DNA of 64,000 bases from Streptomyces barringtoniae. Lineage in GTDB: Bacteria; Actinomycetota; Actinomycetes; Streptomycetales; Streptomycetaceae. Below, piece by piece: positions 1 through 8,249 of the stretch. The stretch is taken from the NCBI RefSeq assembly GCF_020819595.1, contig NZ_JAJHNP010000028.1:1-64000 (forward strand). Direction: 5' to 3'. Both the position numbers and the translations under genes were made by a program. Every line of letters starts with the position of its first letter. Positions within the stretch are counted from its first letter, which is position 1. Below the pieces are notes generated by a model, which ran no database searches, had not been told where the DNA came from, and worked only from the letters and a program-made list of their open reading frames with translations.

Positions 1-303
1 ATCGAACACCGTCTCAGGATGAATCTGAAACCAACCGTCGCTGTGGTCGTCGGCGTCGAAGGCGTAGACCTCGTTCGTTGAGGTTGCCGCGAAGAACAGG
101 TTCTTTGTTCCAAGCGGCGTATTCGGTACGTTCCGGACGTACAGGATCTGTGCGAGCAGGTCTCCGTTGATGTTCCGCTCGCACAGCCGTCCAAAGTGGT
201 GCCCGCCGACAGTCGCCGCTGTCAGAACCCTTTCGTGTAGGTAGGCCCCGGTGCGCGCGTTGTCGTTGTGTTGTGTAAGGACGCTGAAGTCGGAGTCTGA
301 CAT
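1..303 (-). CDS. PQQ-like beta-propeller protein, N-terminal part (runs off the window)
   Basis: The minus strand is open from an ATG at 303 to the window edge, giving the first 101 residues of a longer protein. It begins MSDSDFSVLTQHNDNARTGA and goes on with TVGGHHFGRL, a run LLAQILYVRNVP, and an aspartate-rich VYAFDADDHSDGW. The pattern 'LTQHNDNARTG ... AQ.LYVR.V' is the usual opening of proteins annotated as PQQ-like or quinoprotein-type beta-propellers, which often carry no cofactor. An AGAGGG Shine-Dalgarno lies just upstream of the ATG. There is no signal peptide in the visible part. The rest lies outside the window, so catalytic role and full length cannot be judged. Confidence 0.75.
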   Translation of the reverse strand, partial: MSDSDFSVLTQHNDNARTGAYLHERVLTAATVGGHHFGRLCERNINGDLLAQILYVRNVPNTPLGTKNLFFAATSTNEVYAFDADDHSDGWFQIHPETVFD

Positions 304-592
304 GCTTACCCTCTTCTTCGAGTCAGGTGCTTGCCATTGCGGAAGGCGGCAAGCGCCGGCCGTGTACTGGTATGGGGTTGAGCCAATCCCCCGAGTGATC
401 CAGCCGCCCGGCGCCCCGCGGCGGGATCGCCCTTGGGAGCAAAACACCGAGGACTTGGACGTCCACCAAGGCCGACCTGTGGGCCTTCACCCCGGTCATC
501 GCGACCACCGCACTAGCTAATGGTGAGTCAGGTGACCGCGATGCCGGGCCGACTGGTTGTGTGCGCGACCTGCATTTTCACCGTGATCGCGG
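304..592. other. non-coding stretch, nothing recognised
   Basis: Open frames here have no convincing start, ribosome-binding site or family resemblance on either strand. It separates the beta-propeller gene (minus) from IS5 debris. Confidence 0.4.
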
Positions 593-748
593 CTACACCA
601 CTCGGCGGGACACGACCCGGCATGGGGTGGCGCCGTGGTCGTCAACTGCCTGAGGGCTCGTGTGGGATGGGGTGGCGGAAGCGGGACCGGCCGGGGCTGC
701 AGGGGCGCCGAGGAGCGAGGCGATGAAGAGGGCGGCTATGTCTCGCAT
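593..748 (-). CDS. small putative membrane/secreted peptide
   Basis: A 51-residue frame starts at ATG 748 with a strong GGGAGG ribosome-binding site about ten bases upstream, which is the main reason for believing it. The N-terminus MRDIAALFIASLLGAPAAPA is a hydrophobic helix that could be a membrane anchor or signal peptide; the rest is polar and rich in Ser, Thr, Pro and Val. I do not recognise a family. Its neighbours are transposase remnants, so it may be a leftover. Confidence 0.35.
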   Translation of the reverse strand: MRDIAALFIASLLGAPAAPAGPASATPSHTSPQAVDDHGATPCRVVSRRVV

Positions 749-869
749 GGTGAACGATCCTCCCTGGAGCTCCGGCAAGACGCGTGTCTTGGAGCAATGC
801 CTCCCAGAGTTACGTATACCTGTACAGCCTGCATGTCGAATGCACACGGGTCCGGCAACCACGAACCAG

Positions 870-1204
870 GGATGCGACAGCGGCTTCTCGACCTCTCACC
901 GACGCGCTTACGGTCTACTCCCGAGCTGCGGGAGCACGCCGCGTGACGGCGATCCAGCAGATGGGACGAGGTGGACTGCCGCCCGCTGACCGTGGATCCC
1001 CGCTGCTTGTGTTGCGCCATGAGAGTCACGCGCCGGGGTGGCGATGGCGGCCCACCCCACAACCTCCCCGGTGGAATGCTCGGCGCCCGCCATTGAGTCG
1101 GCCTTTTGACGGGCCCTGGCGGCGTGCTGCTGGGCGCGGACGATCGTGGAGTCGACCGCAACGACCCAGCCCAGGTCTCCCTCAGCGTCCGCCTGGGCGA
1201 GCAA
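870..1204 (-). pseudogene. IS5-family transposase remnant
   Basis: The minus-strand frame from 1204 reads ...LGWVVAVDSTIVRAQQHAARAR..., which matches the first catalytic-aspartate region of IS5-family (DDE) transposases (VDST-VRAHQHAAGAR). After this the frame drifts and only patches such as GQRAAVHLVPSAGSPSRG recall the expected 'RPLA-VLTPGQ-GD' segment. No N-terminal domain, no second D or E and no clear ends were found. It is a decayed fragment; the boundaries are approximate. Confidence 0.7.
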
Positions 1205-1479
1205 GGCGGCGTGAAATGTGCGCTACATGCGGCCGTGCCGGTTTGGATGGCATCCAGAAGACGACATTCCAGTGAATCGAAACCTATAGGTTGACGTCTT
1301 TTGCCCTAGTGGCGAAGGGTGGCGGTTCTCGAACCTGTTCCAAATCGGCACATGCCACGGGAAGCCTCCCGGCAGACTTCCGTTCGTCCTGCACGGCCTC
1401 GCTGCGCGCTTTCTCGAGTGCGCGCGCGGTGTGCCGTGCTTCACCAACCGGGAACACTGTTAAGGAGTAAGGCGTACGT
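1205..1479. other. non-coding stretch between IS5 remnant and small ORF
   Basis: No supported gene. It may contain further IS5 debris, but no frame keeps a recognisable transposase sequence. Confidence 0.3.
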
Positions 1480-1617
1480 GTGACGTATGCCGGTACCACC
1501 ATGCTGAGCTCCGTCTTCTACGATGCAGCTTCCCAGTACATAGCTGCTGTCGCGGTCGCCATTACCACCGTCATCACAGGCGAGGCCCTGCGTCGATTCC
1601 GAAAACGGCACCCCTGA
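1480..1617 (+). CDS. small single-pass membrane protein
   Basis: A 45-residue frame beginning at GTG 1480 is preceded by AAGGAG at 1462-1467, about 12 bases upstream. An internal ATG at 1501 is a less well supported start. The protein has one hydrophobic helix (IAAVAVAITTVITG) followed by a positively charged tail (ALRRFRKRHP), the layout of a single-pass small membrane protein with a cytoplasmic basic end. It lies about 100 bases upstream of the RheA-like operator on the same strand. No family is recognised. A type I toxin-like peptide is possible but unsupported. Confidence 0.4.
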   Translation: MTYAGTTMLSSVFYDAASQYIAAVAVAITTVITGEALRRFRKRHP

Positions 1618-1720
1618 TCCGGCGATCAAGCAGCGGAGTTGTCGCCGCAACCCGATCCGGCCTGCCAAACGCGCACAGGCCCGGAAGACTACCGATCCGG
1701 ACGTCGTCGTCCCGTGAATG

Positions 1721-1739
1721 TGTCGTCTCCCGGACGACA
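1721..1739. promoter_or_regulatory. RheA-type operator, TGTCGTC-N5-GACGACA
   Basis: A perfect 7-bp inverted repeat, TGTCGTC (1721-1727) and GACGACA (1733-1739) with a 5-base spacer, lies 12 bases before the start codon of the RheA-like gene and next to its ribosome-binding site. The known RheA operator of Streptomyces albus hsp18 is TGTCATC-N5-GATGACA, the same architecture with one symmetric change. A third half-site, GACGACA, is found at 1757-1763 inside the coding start. Autoregulation is the natural inference. Confidence 0.65.
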
Positions 1740-1751
1740 AAAGGAGTCGTC

Positions 1752-2645
1752 ATGAGGACGACACATGACAGGCGGAGCGACTATGGGCCGGAAGCGGAGT
1801 TCGACAGCGAGCGTGCCTGGACCCACCTGCTCGACCACCCCTCCCATGGCATGCGCCGCGCCCAACGCTCAGGCCTGAATGGCAGGAAGTCCTTGTTCGA
1901 AATCGCCCGCCGATACGACCAGATCACCCAGCGGGCCCATGACCTCAGCGGTCCGGACGTGACGGAGACCGACGTGCTGGCCGCACTCATGGTCAACCGT
2001 GCCTTGCGCGAGAAGCTCGACCGCGACGAGCTTGACCTCATCAACCTCGCCCGGAACAAGAAGACCACCTGGGCGCGCATCGCCGGCGCTCTGGGGATGC
2101 GCAACCGCCAGTCGGCCGAACGTCGTCGTCTCCAACTGAGCCGAGCGCCCCACCTGCAGGGCGGCACCCCTCCGCGTACGCAGAACGAGCGGGTCGAAGC
2201 AGCGCGCGAAGACCGAGGGCGCCGCGCCGAACGCGAGTGGGCACTTGTGCATGTCAATCGGATTCGGGCGATGGCCGACGCGCTCACAGGGATCGGCGAC
2301 CTTCAGCAAAGGGCTGACCGCTCCCGGGAGGCCCGGATCATGTCCGCACCGGTCTCACACGGCAGCAAGTCACTCCAAATGACCTGGCCTGGAGCGCTCA
2401 GAACATGTATCGCCGAACACGACCACTTCCGTGCCAGGCCCTGGGACCACGTTCCGCGTGACGAGAGCGACGGCCCATTGGAGGACTGGCATATACGGCA
2501 ATACGAGGCGCACATCGCCCACCGGATGCTGGGACTCCTCGCCCACGCTGCCGACCCCCGATACCTGGACCTGTCCGACCATCCGAGGCTAGCCGCCGCG
2601 ATCCAGGACCTATGCCAGGCATTCCAGGGCCTGCGACGTAGCTGA
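1752..2645 (+). CDS. RheA/HSP18-type transcriptional regulator-like protein
   Basis: This 297-residue protein resembles the Streptomyces family annotated as HSP18 transcriptional regulator (RheA, a thermosensor repressor of the small heat-shock gene hsp18). The telling segment is at about residues 85-125: an acidic/hydrophobic helix (REKLDRDELDLINLARNKK), TTWARIAGALGMRNRQSAERR (the helix-turn-helix), then RLQLSRAP and a later R-V-A-REDRGRRAEREWA stretch, all in the order expected for that family. It is longer than usual, with an extra charged N-terminus and a C-terminal domain of about 100 residues I do not recognise. The start is fixed by AAGGAG at 1741. A RheA-like inverted repeat sits immediately upstream. 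No hsp20/hsp18 gene is visible in the window, so its target lies elsewhere or it has another role. Confidence 0.65.
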   Translation: MRTTHDRRSDYGPEAEFDSERAWTHLLDHPSHGMRRAQRSGLNGRKSLFEIARRYDQITQRAHDLSGPDVTETDVLAALMVNRALREKLDRDELDLINLARNKKTTWARIAGALGMRNRQSAERRRLQLSRAPHLQGGTPPRTQNERVEAAREDRGRRAEREWALVHVNRIRAMADALTGIGDLQQRADRSREARIMSAPVSHGSKSLQMTWPGALRTCIAEHDHFRARPWDHVPRDESDGPLEDWHIRQYEAHIAHRMLGLLAHAADPRYLDLSDHPRLAAAIQDLCQAFQGLRRS

Positions 2646-3032
2646 CAGCTCAAGATGGTCGCTCGCGTGTCGAGCGCGCGCAGGAGGCCGACTGGTAGAC
2701 CCGGTTGCGATCAGGGGGAAGCCCCTGGGCGGTTGTGCGGATTTCGCCTGGCTTGCCACGAATCTTTGATCGTGGGGGCGTGCGACCGGCGCTCAGACGC
2801 TCGCACAAAGGATCGGTGGTGTGGGGGCAGGACCGGCGGTGGCCAGCCCTCACACCACCGGCTGCAGCCTAGTGGTCGGGGGTGCCGAGGTGTGCTCGGG
2901 GGAAGCACCGTCCTCCGATGGGCTCGAGCCGAACGCGCTGCGCATCTGACCGGGACGTGGCCGCTGTGCTGCAGTCTCCGTCGTGGCGCGTACGGACGTG
3001 TCCTGCGATGCTCCGCCGGAAGGAAGTTTTGA
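2646..3032. other. intergenic, no gene recognised
   Basis: This stretch lies between convergent genes (RheA-like plus, coiled-coil protein minus). Its open frames have atypical composition and no ribosome-binding sites. No perfect terminator hairpin was found by eye. Confidence 0.35.
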
Positions 3033-4004
3033 TCAGGCGTCGGCGTCGTGGGGGACGTGGGGGAGGCCGTCGTCCAGGACGATGCGGATCGTCTCGCCCT
3101 GTCCAGTGACGCCAGTGAGTTCGGACGCGATGCGGTTGTAGGAGGTCACGGCCATTGCCCAGTCGCCCTCCAGCGGGGTGGCGGTTGAGCGGGTGTTCCA
3201 CAGCTCGATCAGCAGGGCGATGAGGGAGCGTCCGGACAGGACGGTCCGGACCCGGCCATCCTTGAAGTCCTCCACGGCAGGCGGGGTGCGGAAGTGGCTG
3301 TGGTCGACGGCCAGGGCGGCGAGCCACTCCCAGGTGTCGCGGTGCGCGATCAGTTCCGTGGAGGCTACGCCTGCGGCCTTCAGCAGGAGGACACCGTGGC
3401 CGACTTGTGGGTTCTCGGCACTGGCGGATGCCTGTGGTGTGACCCCGGGGGGCTGGGCGTGGGAAGTGCCCGGGCCTCGGTAAGCGGCCTCGATGGCGTT
3501 CTTGAGAGCGAGGTCCTGCTCCTGGCTCCCCGCCTCGCGCTGCGGCTGGCGCTGAGTGTTCTCCACGGTTCCCCCCTGGGTGTCGGTGTCGGATGAGACG
3601 GCCGGATGCGCTGTGGCGGGGTCGGTGGAGCCATCGTCGGTCTCCGCCCCAGGCTCCGCCGCCGGCGGCGCAGTCTCCTCGCGACGCATCTGCGCGTCAT
3701 CGCCCGCCTTCTCTGCCAGTGCGAGGGGGCGAAGGGCGTCGACCAGGTCCAGCAGTTCCCGAAGCTCGCCCCGCGTCTCGTTCAGGTCGCTGATCATCCG
3801 GTCCTGGCGTCGGCGTACCTCCCGGTTCTCCTCGCGCAGTCCGGTGACGCCCCCCTCGATCTTTTCCAGGATCTTCAGGCGGCTCTGGGCGATCTCGCCG
3901 TACAGCGCGGTCAGCCCGGCTGTCGGGTCGTCGAGACGTTGGAGTTGTTGCTGTATCGCCGTCAGTTCCTTCATCGCGTCACCGAACGCGTCTTTCCACC
4001 CCAC
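3033..4004 (-). CDS. coiled-coil hypothetical protein
   Basis: A 323-residue protein starts at GTG 4004 with GGGGGT upstream. Residues 1-105 are predicted coiled coil (AIQQQLQRLDD..., LREENREVRRRQDRM, RGELRELLDLVDALRPL). Residues 110-205 are a low-complexity acidic/Pro/Gln linker. Residues 210-323 form a folded-looking domain (HGVLLLKAAGVASTELIAHR, FKDGRVRTVLSGRSLIALLIE, WAMAVTSYNRIASEL). The layout, an oligomerising N-terminus with a flexible linker and a globular end, is common among accessory actinobacterial proteins of unknown function. It stands alone on the minus strand. No catalytic motif is visible. Confidence 0.65.
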   Translation of the reverse strand: MGWKDAFGDAMKELTAIQQQLQRLDDPTAGLTALYGEIAQSRLKILEKIEGGVTGLREENREVRRRQDRMISDLNETRGELRELLDLVDALRPLALAEKAGDDAQMRREETAPPAAEPGAETDDGSTDPATAHPAVSSDTDTQGGTVENTQRQPQREAGSQEQDLALKNAIEAAYRGPGTSHAQPPGVTPQASASAENPQVGHGVLLLKAAGVASTELIAHRDTWEWLAALAVDHSHFRTPPAVEDFKDGRVRTVLSGRSLIALLIELWNTRSTATPLEGDWAMAVTSYNRIASELTGVTGQGETIRIVLDDGLPHVPHDADA

Positions 4005-4154
4005 GTGACCCCCTGGTTACTCCGGGCAATGCGACCGCTCGTATCTGCCCAGGAAGACTGCGCGTGACGCGATAGTTTCTGGCCCTTTGTCCTATGCCAT
4101 ATGACTGCGCTCAAGACTCAGGCGCCACAGCACGCGGGCGACTGATGTCGTCCT

Positions 4155-4433
4155 CTACCCGTCCCGTACAACCTCTTCGCCAGCGCCCACGCGATCGGCG
4201 AGCTGATGCTCAAAGTCGCGCTGGCCTACCTGTCCGACACCGAGGCGGCCCATGGTGCCCTCGCCTTGTTGTGCGAGGAGATCGGCGAGCCCCTCGAGCA
4301 CGGCCTTGCAACCCGCCGCTACGCGATGTCCGGCGACCGCCGCGCCCTGCACCGGCCGCAAGCCCGTGCCCGTGCAGTACCGCCAGTTCCAGATCGCGGC
4401 CTGGAGGCCGGGGCGGCAAGCGCGGGCAGGACG
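4155..4433 (+). pseudogene. frameshifted fragment of an unknown small gene
   Basis: One frame reads LPVPYNLFASAHAIGELMLKVALAYLSDTEAAHGALALLCEEIGEP and ends in noise; a second frame then reads KPVPVQYRQFQIAAWRPG. Both patches look like real protein, helical first and strand-rich later, so a single gene with at least one frameshift is likely. I cannot name the family. No ribosome-binding site precedes it. The rest of 4434-4823 holds nothing recognisable. Confidence 0.35.
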
Positions 4434-4823
4434 GCCGGCACCGTCCGCAACGGGTGGGTGAGACGCAAAGCGGCTTCCTCTCGAAGATCACAACAGCGGT
4501 CGTGATCTCCGTAGCGGCTCTGTGCGGCCGGCTGCGGGGCGTTCAGCACTGTGTCATCCGCGCGGGCCGTAAGTCATACCGTCGGACCTCGCCCGTACCT
4601 TGGCGGGTGGCCGAGGTGGCTCGGTTGTTGGCCGTTCGGATGGTGCATCCCGATCGAAGGGGCCCTGGTGTCGCGACAGGCGTGGCCAGCAACCGCCCCT
4701 GGTTCTTTTCATTCTGAGGCATTGTCGTGAAACCGGCTCTCACCTCGGACAACGGCCGGGTTCTTGTCAGGGAGGTTCTATTGGGAGTTCGGATCGGCGG
4801 CGTTCGGCTGGCACAGTCTCGTT

Positions 4824-5963
4824 ATGCGTATCTCCACCAAGGGCTCCGTCGCTCTCATCGGGAGCTTCCGGCAGCACTACCCCGAAGTCCGGGCGGCCGC
4901 CCGGACCTTCGCGGATGCCGGACTGACAGTCAAGAGTCCGCCGATCTCCGAGATCGTCAACGACGGGCACGAGTTCGTGCGCTTCGCGTCCGACCCTCCG
5001 GAGTCCTCGGACCACGACCTCCAGGCGGCGACCCTGGAGAAGATCTTCGCCTCGGACCTGGTGTACGTCGTGAATCCCGGCGGATACATCGGCCGCACCA
5101 CCGCGTACGAGCTGGGGTGCGTCCATGAACGCGGCATGGCCGTCTACTACGCGGAGCCGCCGAAGGATCTGCCGATCGCCGTCCCGGAGGGAACCGTCGT
5201 CGACGCGCGCCGCTTGGTGGAGATCATCGCCGGGAGCGATCCGGGACCCGCTCCGGTCAGGCGGCCGCGGGTCGCGGCTCAGCCGACGGCCGACATCGTG
5301 ATCTTCACGATCCGCTCGGAGCAGCTGCGGGTCCTGCTCGTGAGGCGCGGCAAGAACCCGTATCGCGGGATGCTTGCCCTGCCCGGCGGATTCGTCCGGC
5401 CGGGAGAGTCCCTGGAGGACACGGCGAAGCGGGAACTCCGGGAGGAAACCGGCCTGAACGGCTCCGGGATCCGGTTGGAACAACTGCACACGTACTCGCA
5501 TCCGGAGCGTGACCCCCGGGGCCGGATCATCTCGACCGCCTTTCTGGCGGTCATGCCGGATCCGCCGGAGGTGACCGGCGCGAGCGACGCCCGCGAGGCT
5601 GACTGGGTCGAGGTCGAGGAATCGCTGTGGGGCCCCAACAGCAGCCTCGCCTTCGACCATGGTGAGATTCTCCGGCGCGGGCTCGAACACCTCCGGACCC
5701 GGCTGGAACACACCACCGTCGCGACCGCCTTCTGCGACGACTTCTTCACCATCACTGACCTGCGCAAGGTCTACGAGGCCGTGTGGGGCTGCGAGCTCAA
5801 CGCGGGGAACTTCTACCGCAAGGTCGTGGTCGAGACACAGGGTTTCGTGCTCAAGACCGGCAAGGTGCGCAGGTCAGGGCCCGGGAAACCGCCTGTCCTG
5901 TTCCGCCGGGGCACGGCGGACCTGCTCTACCCCCCGTATCTGCGCGGCCGCCGCACCCCCTAG
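4824..5963 (+). CDS. deoxyribosyltransferase-like / NUDIX / winged-helix fusion protein
   Basis: Three parts are visible in 379 residues. Residues 1-130: a nucleoside 2-deoxyribosyltransferase-like fold (SVALIGSFRQHYPEVRAAA..., SDLVYVVNPGGYIGRTTAYELG, ERGMAVYYAEPP). Residues 150-300: a NUDIX hydrolase with a complete signature from about 186 to 209, GX5EX7REUXEEXGU (GGFVRPGESLEDTAKRELRE then ETGL). Residues 310-379: a winged-helix tail as in NrtR-type NUDIX regulators (FFTITDLRKVYEAVWG, NFYRKVV, FVLKTGKVRRSGPGKPP). NUDIX/wHTH proteins are known as ADP-ribose-type hydrolases or NAD-responsive regulators. The N-terminal addition suggests nucleotide sensing or base salvage. The ATG at 4824 is preferred over the in-frame TTG at 4764, but no good ribosome-binding site is present, so a leaderless transcript is possible. 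Confidence 0.75.
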   Translation: MRISTKGSVALIGSFRQHYPEVRAAARTFADAGLTVKSPPISEIVNDGHEFVRFASDPPESSDHDLQAATLEKIFASDLVYVVNPGGYIGRTTAYELGCVHERGMAVYYAEPPKDLPIAVPEGTVVDARRLVEIIAGSDPGPAPVRRPRVAAQPTADIVIFTIRSEQLRVLLVRRGKNPYRGMLALPGGFVRPGESLEDTAKRELREETGLNGSGIRLEQLHTYSHPERDPRGRIISTAFLAVMPDPPEVTGASDAREADWVEVEESLWGPNSSLAFDHGEILRRGLEHLRTRLEHTTVATAFCDDFFTITDLRKVYEAVWGCELNAGNFYRKVVVETQGFVLKTGKVRRSGPGKPPVLFRRGTADLLYPPYLRGRRTP

Positions 5964-5967
5964 AACA

Positions 5968-6004
5968 CCGCGGCCCCGGACTGTGCGAGAGCCCGAGGCC
6001 GCGG
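5968..6004 (+). terminator. candidate terminator hairpin
   Basis: CCGCGGCC (5968-5975) pairs with GGCCGCGG (5997-6004) across a loop of about 21 bases just after the NUDIX fusion stop codon. There is no U-tract, as is common in Streptomyces. Confidence 0.45.
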
Positions 6005-6042
6005 CCGGAACACACCGTTGCACCGGTGTGGAGAACACCAAG

Positions 6043-6079
6043 GCTCACCAGACCCTGTGGAAGAGGCGATCTGGTGAGC
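6043..6079 (+). promoter_or_regulatory. 10-bp stem-loop in the leader of the 6105 gene
   Basis: GCTCACCAGA (6043-6052) and TCTGGTGAGC (6070-6079) form a perfect 10-bp inverted repeat with a 17-base loop, 12 bases before the AGGAAGGA ribosome-binding site. It could be an operator or an RNA element; nothing distinguishes these. Confidence 0.4.
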
Positions 6080-6104
6080 ATCCATCCTCAGGAAGGACAA
6101 CACC

Positions 6105-6608
6105 ATGCTGCCGCTTTCTTCTTCCAGTTCTTCTTCCGGCGCCGGCGATTTCTCCTCCTCCTGGACCTGGGGGGCGGTGATCGCCCTCGTCGCTCTGGTC
6201 GTCAGCACCTGGCTCGTCGTCAACCACCGCCGCCGCGACCAGACCGTCCAGTGGCACCAGCCCGACTACGACACGGCGAGCGATGCGCTCCTCGTGCTGA
6301 ACCGGCTGTCGCTCATGACGGCCGTCGAGGGCGTCACGTCCGAGTTGCGCGAGCTGGTCGACGTGGTCAGCCGGCTCAGGATCGCCGAACATCGCTCCCC
6401 GGATCTGCCGTTCGGTGTGGTCGTAGCGGAGCTGGAGGGGTACCGGGCGAATGTGCTGCCGCGGAACCACGCAGACAAGCTCGCCGCGGACGGGAGCCTG
6501 CTCGACGACCACCTCGCTCTCGCCCGTGAGCAGGGCATCAGGCTCGAAGCCGCGCGGACCGCGATCGTCCACGTACAACGGGAGATCGAGAAGCGGACAC
6601 GCAATTAG
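6105..6608 (+). CDS. N-terminally membrane-anchored hypothetical protein
   Basis: A 167-residue protein has a serine run (MLPLSSSSSSSGAGDFSSSW), one membrane helix at about residues 22-40 (WGAVIALVALVVSTWLVV), a basic stop-transfer NHRRR, then a soluble all-helical domain of about 120 residues (ALLVLNRLSLMTAVEGV..., LRELVDVVSRLRIAEHR, EAARTAIVHVQREIEKRTRN). A strong AGGAAGGA ribosome-binding site fixes the start. A type I or tail-facing cytoplasmic anchor topology fits the basic residues after the helix. It is a single-gene unit with a stem-loop in its leader. No family is recognised. Confidence 0.7.
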   Translation: MLPLSSSSSSSGAGDFSSSWTWGAVIALVALVVSTWLVVNHRRRDQTVQWHQPDYDTASDALLVLNRLSLMTAVEGVTSELRELVDVVSRLRIAEHRSPDLPFGVVVAELEGYRANVLPRNHADKLAADGSLLDDHLALAREQGIRLEAARTAIVHVQREIEKRTRN

Positions 6609-6752
6609 AGACCGGCAGAGCCGGGCGATGCGCGAGCTTGTCCGGCCGCGCCCGGTCGGCCAGACCGCGCGCGTGTGCGCGAGGACGGCCCGCTGTGCGG
6701 GGAACAGCGGGAGAAGTCCCCGTCGGTCAGCGAGTAGTCCGGCCGCGGGCCG

Positions 6753-7502
6753 ATGGCCGGCGCCCCGGCGCGGGTCGTGAACGGTACCGGTCAGGGCAGG
6801 CAGCAGCGAGGGAGGGCGCTCCTGCCACCGGAGAAACTGGGGGCCGTCCTGGCCCCGGTCGACCTGGTGTGGGCGCGGCTGGAGCGGTCGGGTGCTCACC
6901 GGATCGTGGAGGCCGCCGCCCGCAGTGCGCTGAAGGCTGTGGAGAGCTTCGCTGGCCGCGCGGACGCGCCGCAGGTCCTCGCTGACCGGCTGGCCCGGCG
7001 CCTGTCCGAGCAGCTGCGCACCGGCGGCCCGATCACCGACCCCGTGGGCTGGTTGCTGGCCCGGGGCCTGCCGCAGCGCTAGCAGTGCGGTGCATGACCG
7101 GGTGCTTTTCGACACCGGCCGGGACTGCCCTCGGTGCGAGGACCGGCAGGAGAGCCGCCGTGCGCAGCGAAGCGCCGCGCGGTCGCGACCGCCGTTGACG
7201 CTGGGATGCCGCACGCCGCGGAGGCCGAGCGCCGGGCGGTCACCGAGCAGCGGCTGCATCAGGACGTGACCGCCAGGGCATGGGCCCGCGAGGCCGAGTG
7301 GGGGCAGGTCCGTGCCCGGCAGGCGGCGGCTAAGGCCCGCGCCGAGGCCGAGGCAGCACAGTCCGCTGCCGTTCCGGCTGCGCCCATGGCGTCGGTCGTC
7401 GTAGCCCCGGGCAGGGCGATGGGGGACGCGCTGCTGTTCGGCACGATGGCCCCCCTGGCCAACCCGGTCTTCATGAAGGCGACGCCGACTGCGCACGGTT
7501 GA
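6753..7502 (+). pseudogene. 3' part of an actinobacterial conserved gene, broken by an amber codon and frameshifts
   Basis: The frame from 6753 gives LLPPEKLGAVLAPVDLVWARLERSGAHRIVE... to PVGWLLARGLPQR, then an in-frame TAG at 7080-7082 followed by QCGA. A second frame continues with DRVLFDTGRDCPRCEDRQESRRAQR (a Cys-x2-Cys motif), and a third with GMPHAAEAERRAVTEQRLHQDVTARAWAREAEW. I recall such C-terminal arrangements in large Streptomyces accessory proteins of unknown function, but I cannot name this one. The 5' part is missing. The end abuts an ISKra4 fragment, so transposition probably destroyed the gene. Confidence 0.5.
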
Positions 7503-7987
7503 CGGCGCCGAACGGCACCTTGGGTCCCGGCACGGCGCTGTGGGCGGCTTCGCGGTGTTTCCACACCGCCACCGATCCCGCGGCGGAGGACTGGGTCGGC
7601 ATCAGGGCCGCCCGGATCCTGGCCGGCGACGCCCCCGGCGCCGCCCGGGACATCCGCGCCGAAGCCGACCGTGACCACCTCAGCGACGACCGGCGCGCCG
7701 CCGCGGACAAAGCCTGCCGATACCTGGACAACAACGCCGACTTCGTCCACTACGACCAGGCCCTGGTCGCCGGCTGGCCGATCGCCAGCGGCGCCGTCGA
7801 AGGAGCAGCCCGCCATCTGGTCGCCGACAGACTCGACATCACCGGCAGCAGGTGGACCGTCCCCGGCGCCGAGGCCGTCCTCACCCTCCGCACGGTCATC
7901 AGCAACGGCGACTTCCCCGACTACTGGATCTTCCACGCGCGGCAAGAGCACGAACGACTCCATCCGCTACCCGACCAGCTGAGTTAA
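7503..7987 (+). pseudogene. ISKra4-family transposase, C-terminal fragment
   Basis: About 160 residues match the C-terminal end of ISKra4-family transposases: CRYLDNNADFVHYDQALVAG, WPIASGAVEGAARHLVADRL, DITGSRWTVPGAEAVLTLR and NGDFPDYWIFHARQEHERLH. The glutamate of VEGAARHL is the expected last catalytic residue. The N-terminal two-thirds, including the first catalytic aspartates, is absent, so the fragment is inactive. Element ends were not identified. Confidence 0.8.
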
Positions 7988-8249
7988 AGATCAATAGTCT
8001 CCCTGTGGCGCGCTTGCCCAGCCATCACCGCGGTCCCACCGGTTCCCGCTCTCGCGGGCGCGAACCGGTGAGGCCCTGGCTGTCGTTCACTGCGCCGTCC
8101 ACAGTCGCCACCCCGATCGTCGCGCAAGTGACCAATCAGCGTCACAAGCTGTCACCTGTGGAAGGAAGTTGAGGGATGACTTCTGGACTTGCACTGAACT
8201 GCGCTCATCCCATACACAACCGCGGCCGGATGCGACACGATAACCAGCC

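Noticed and set aside
4767..5711. 314-residue minus-strand frame under the NUDIX fusion
   Set aside because: The plus strand has a perfect NUDIX box and fold signatures; the minus frame has none.
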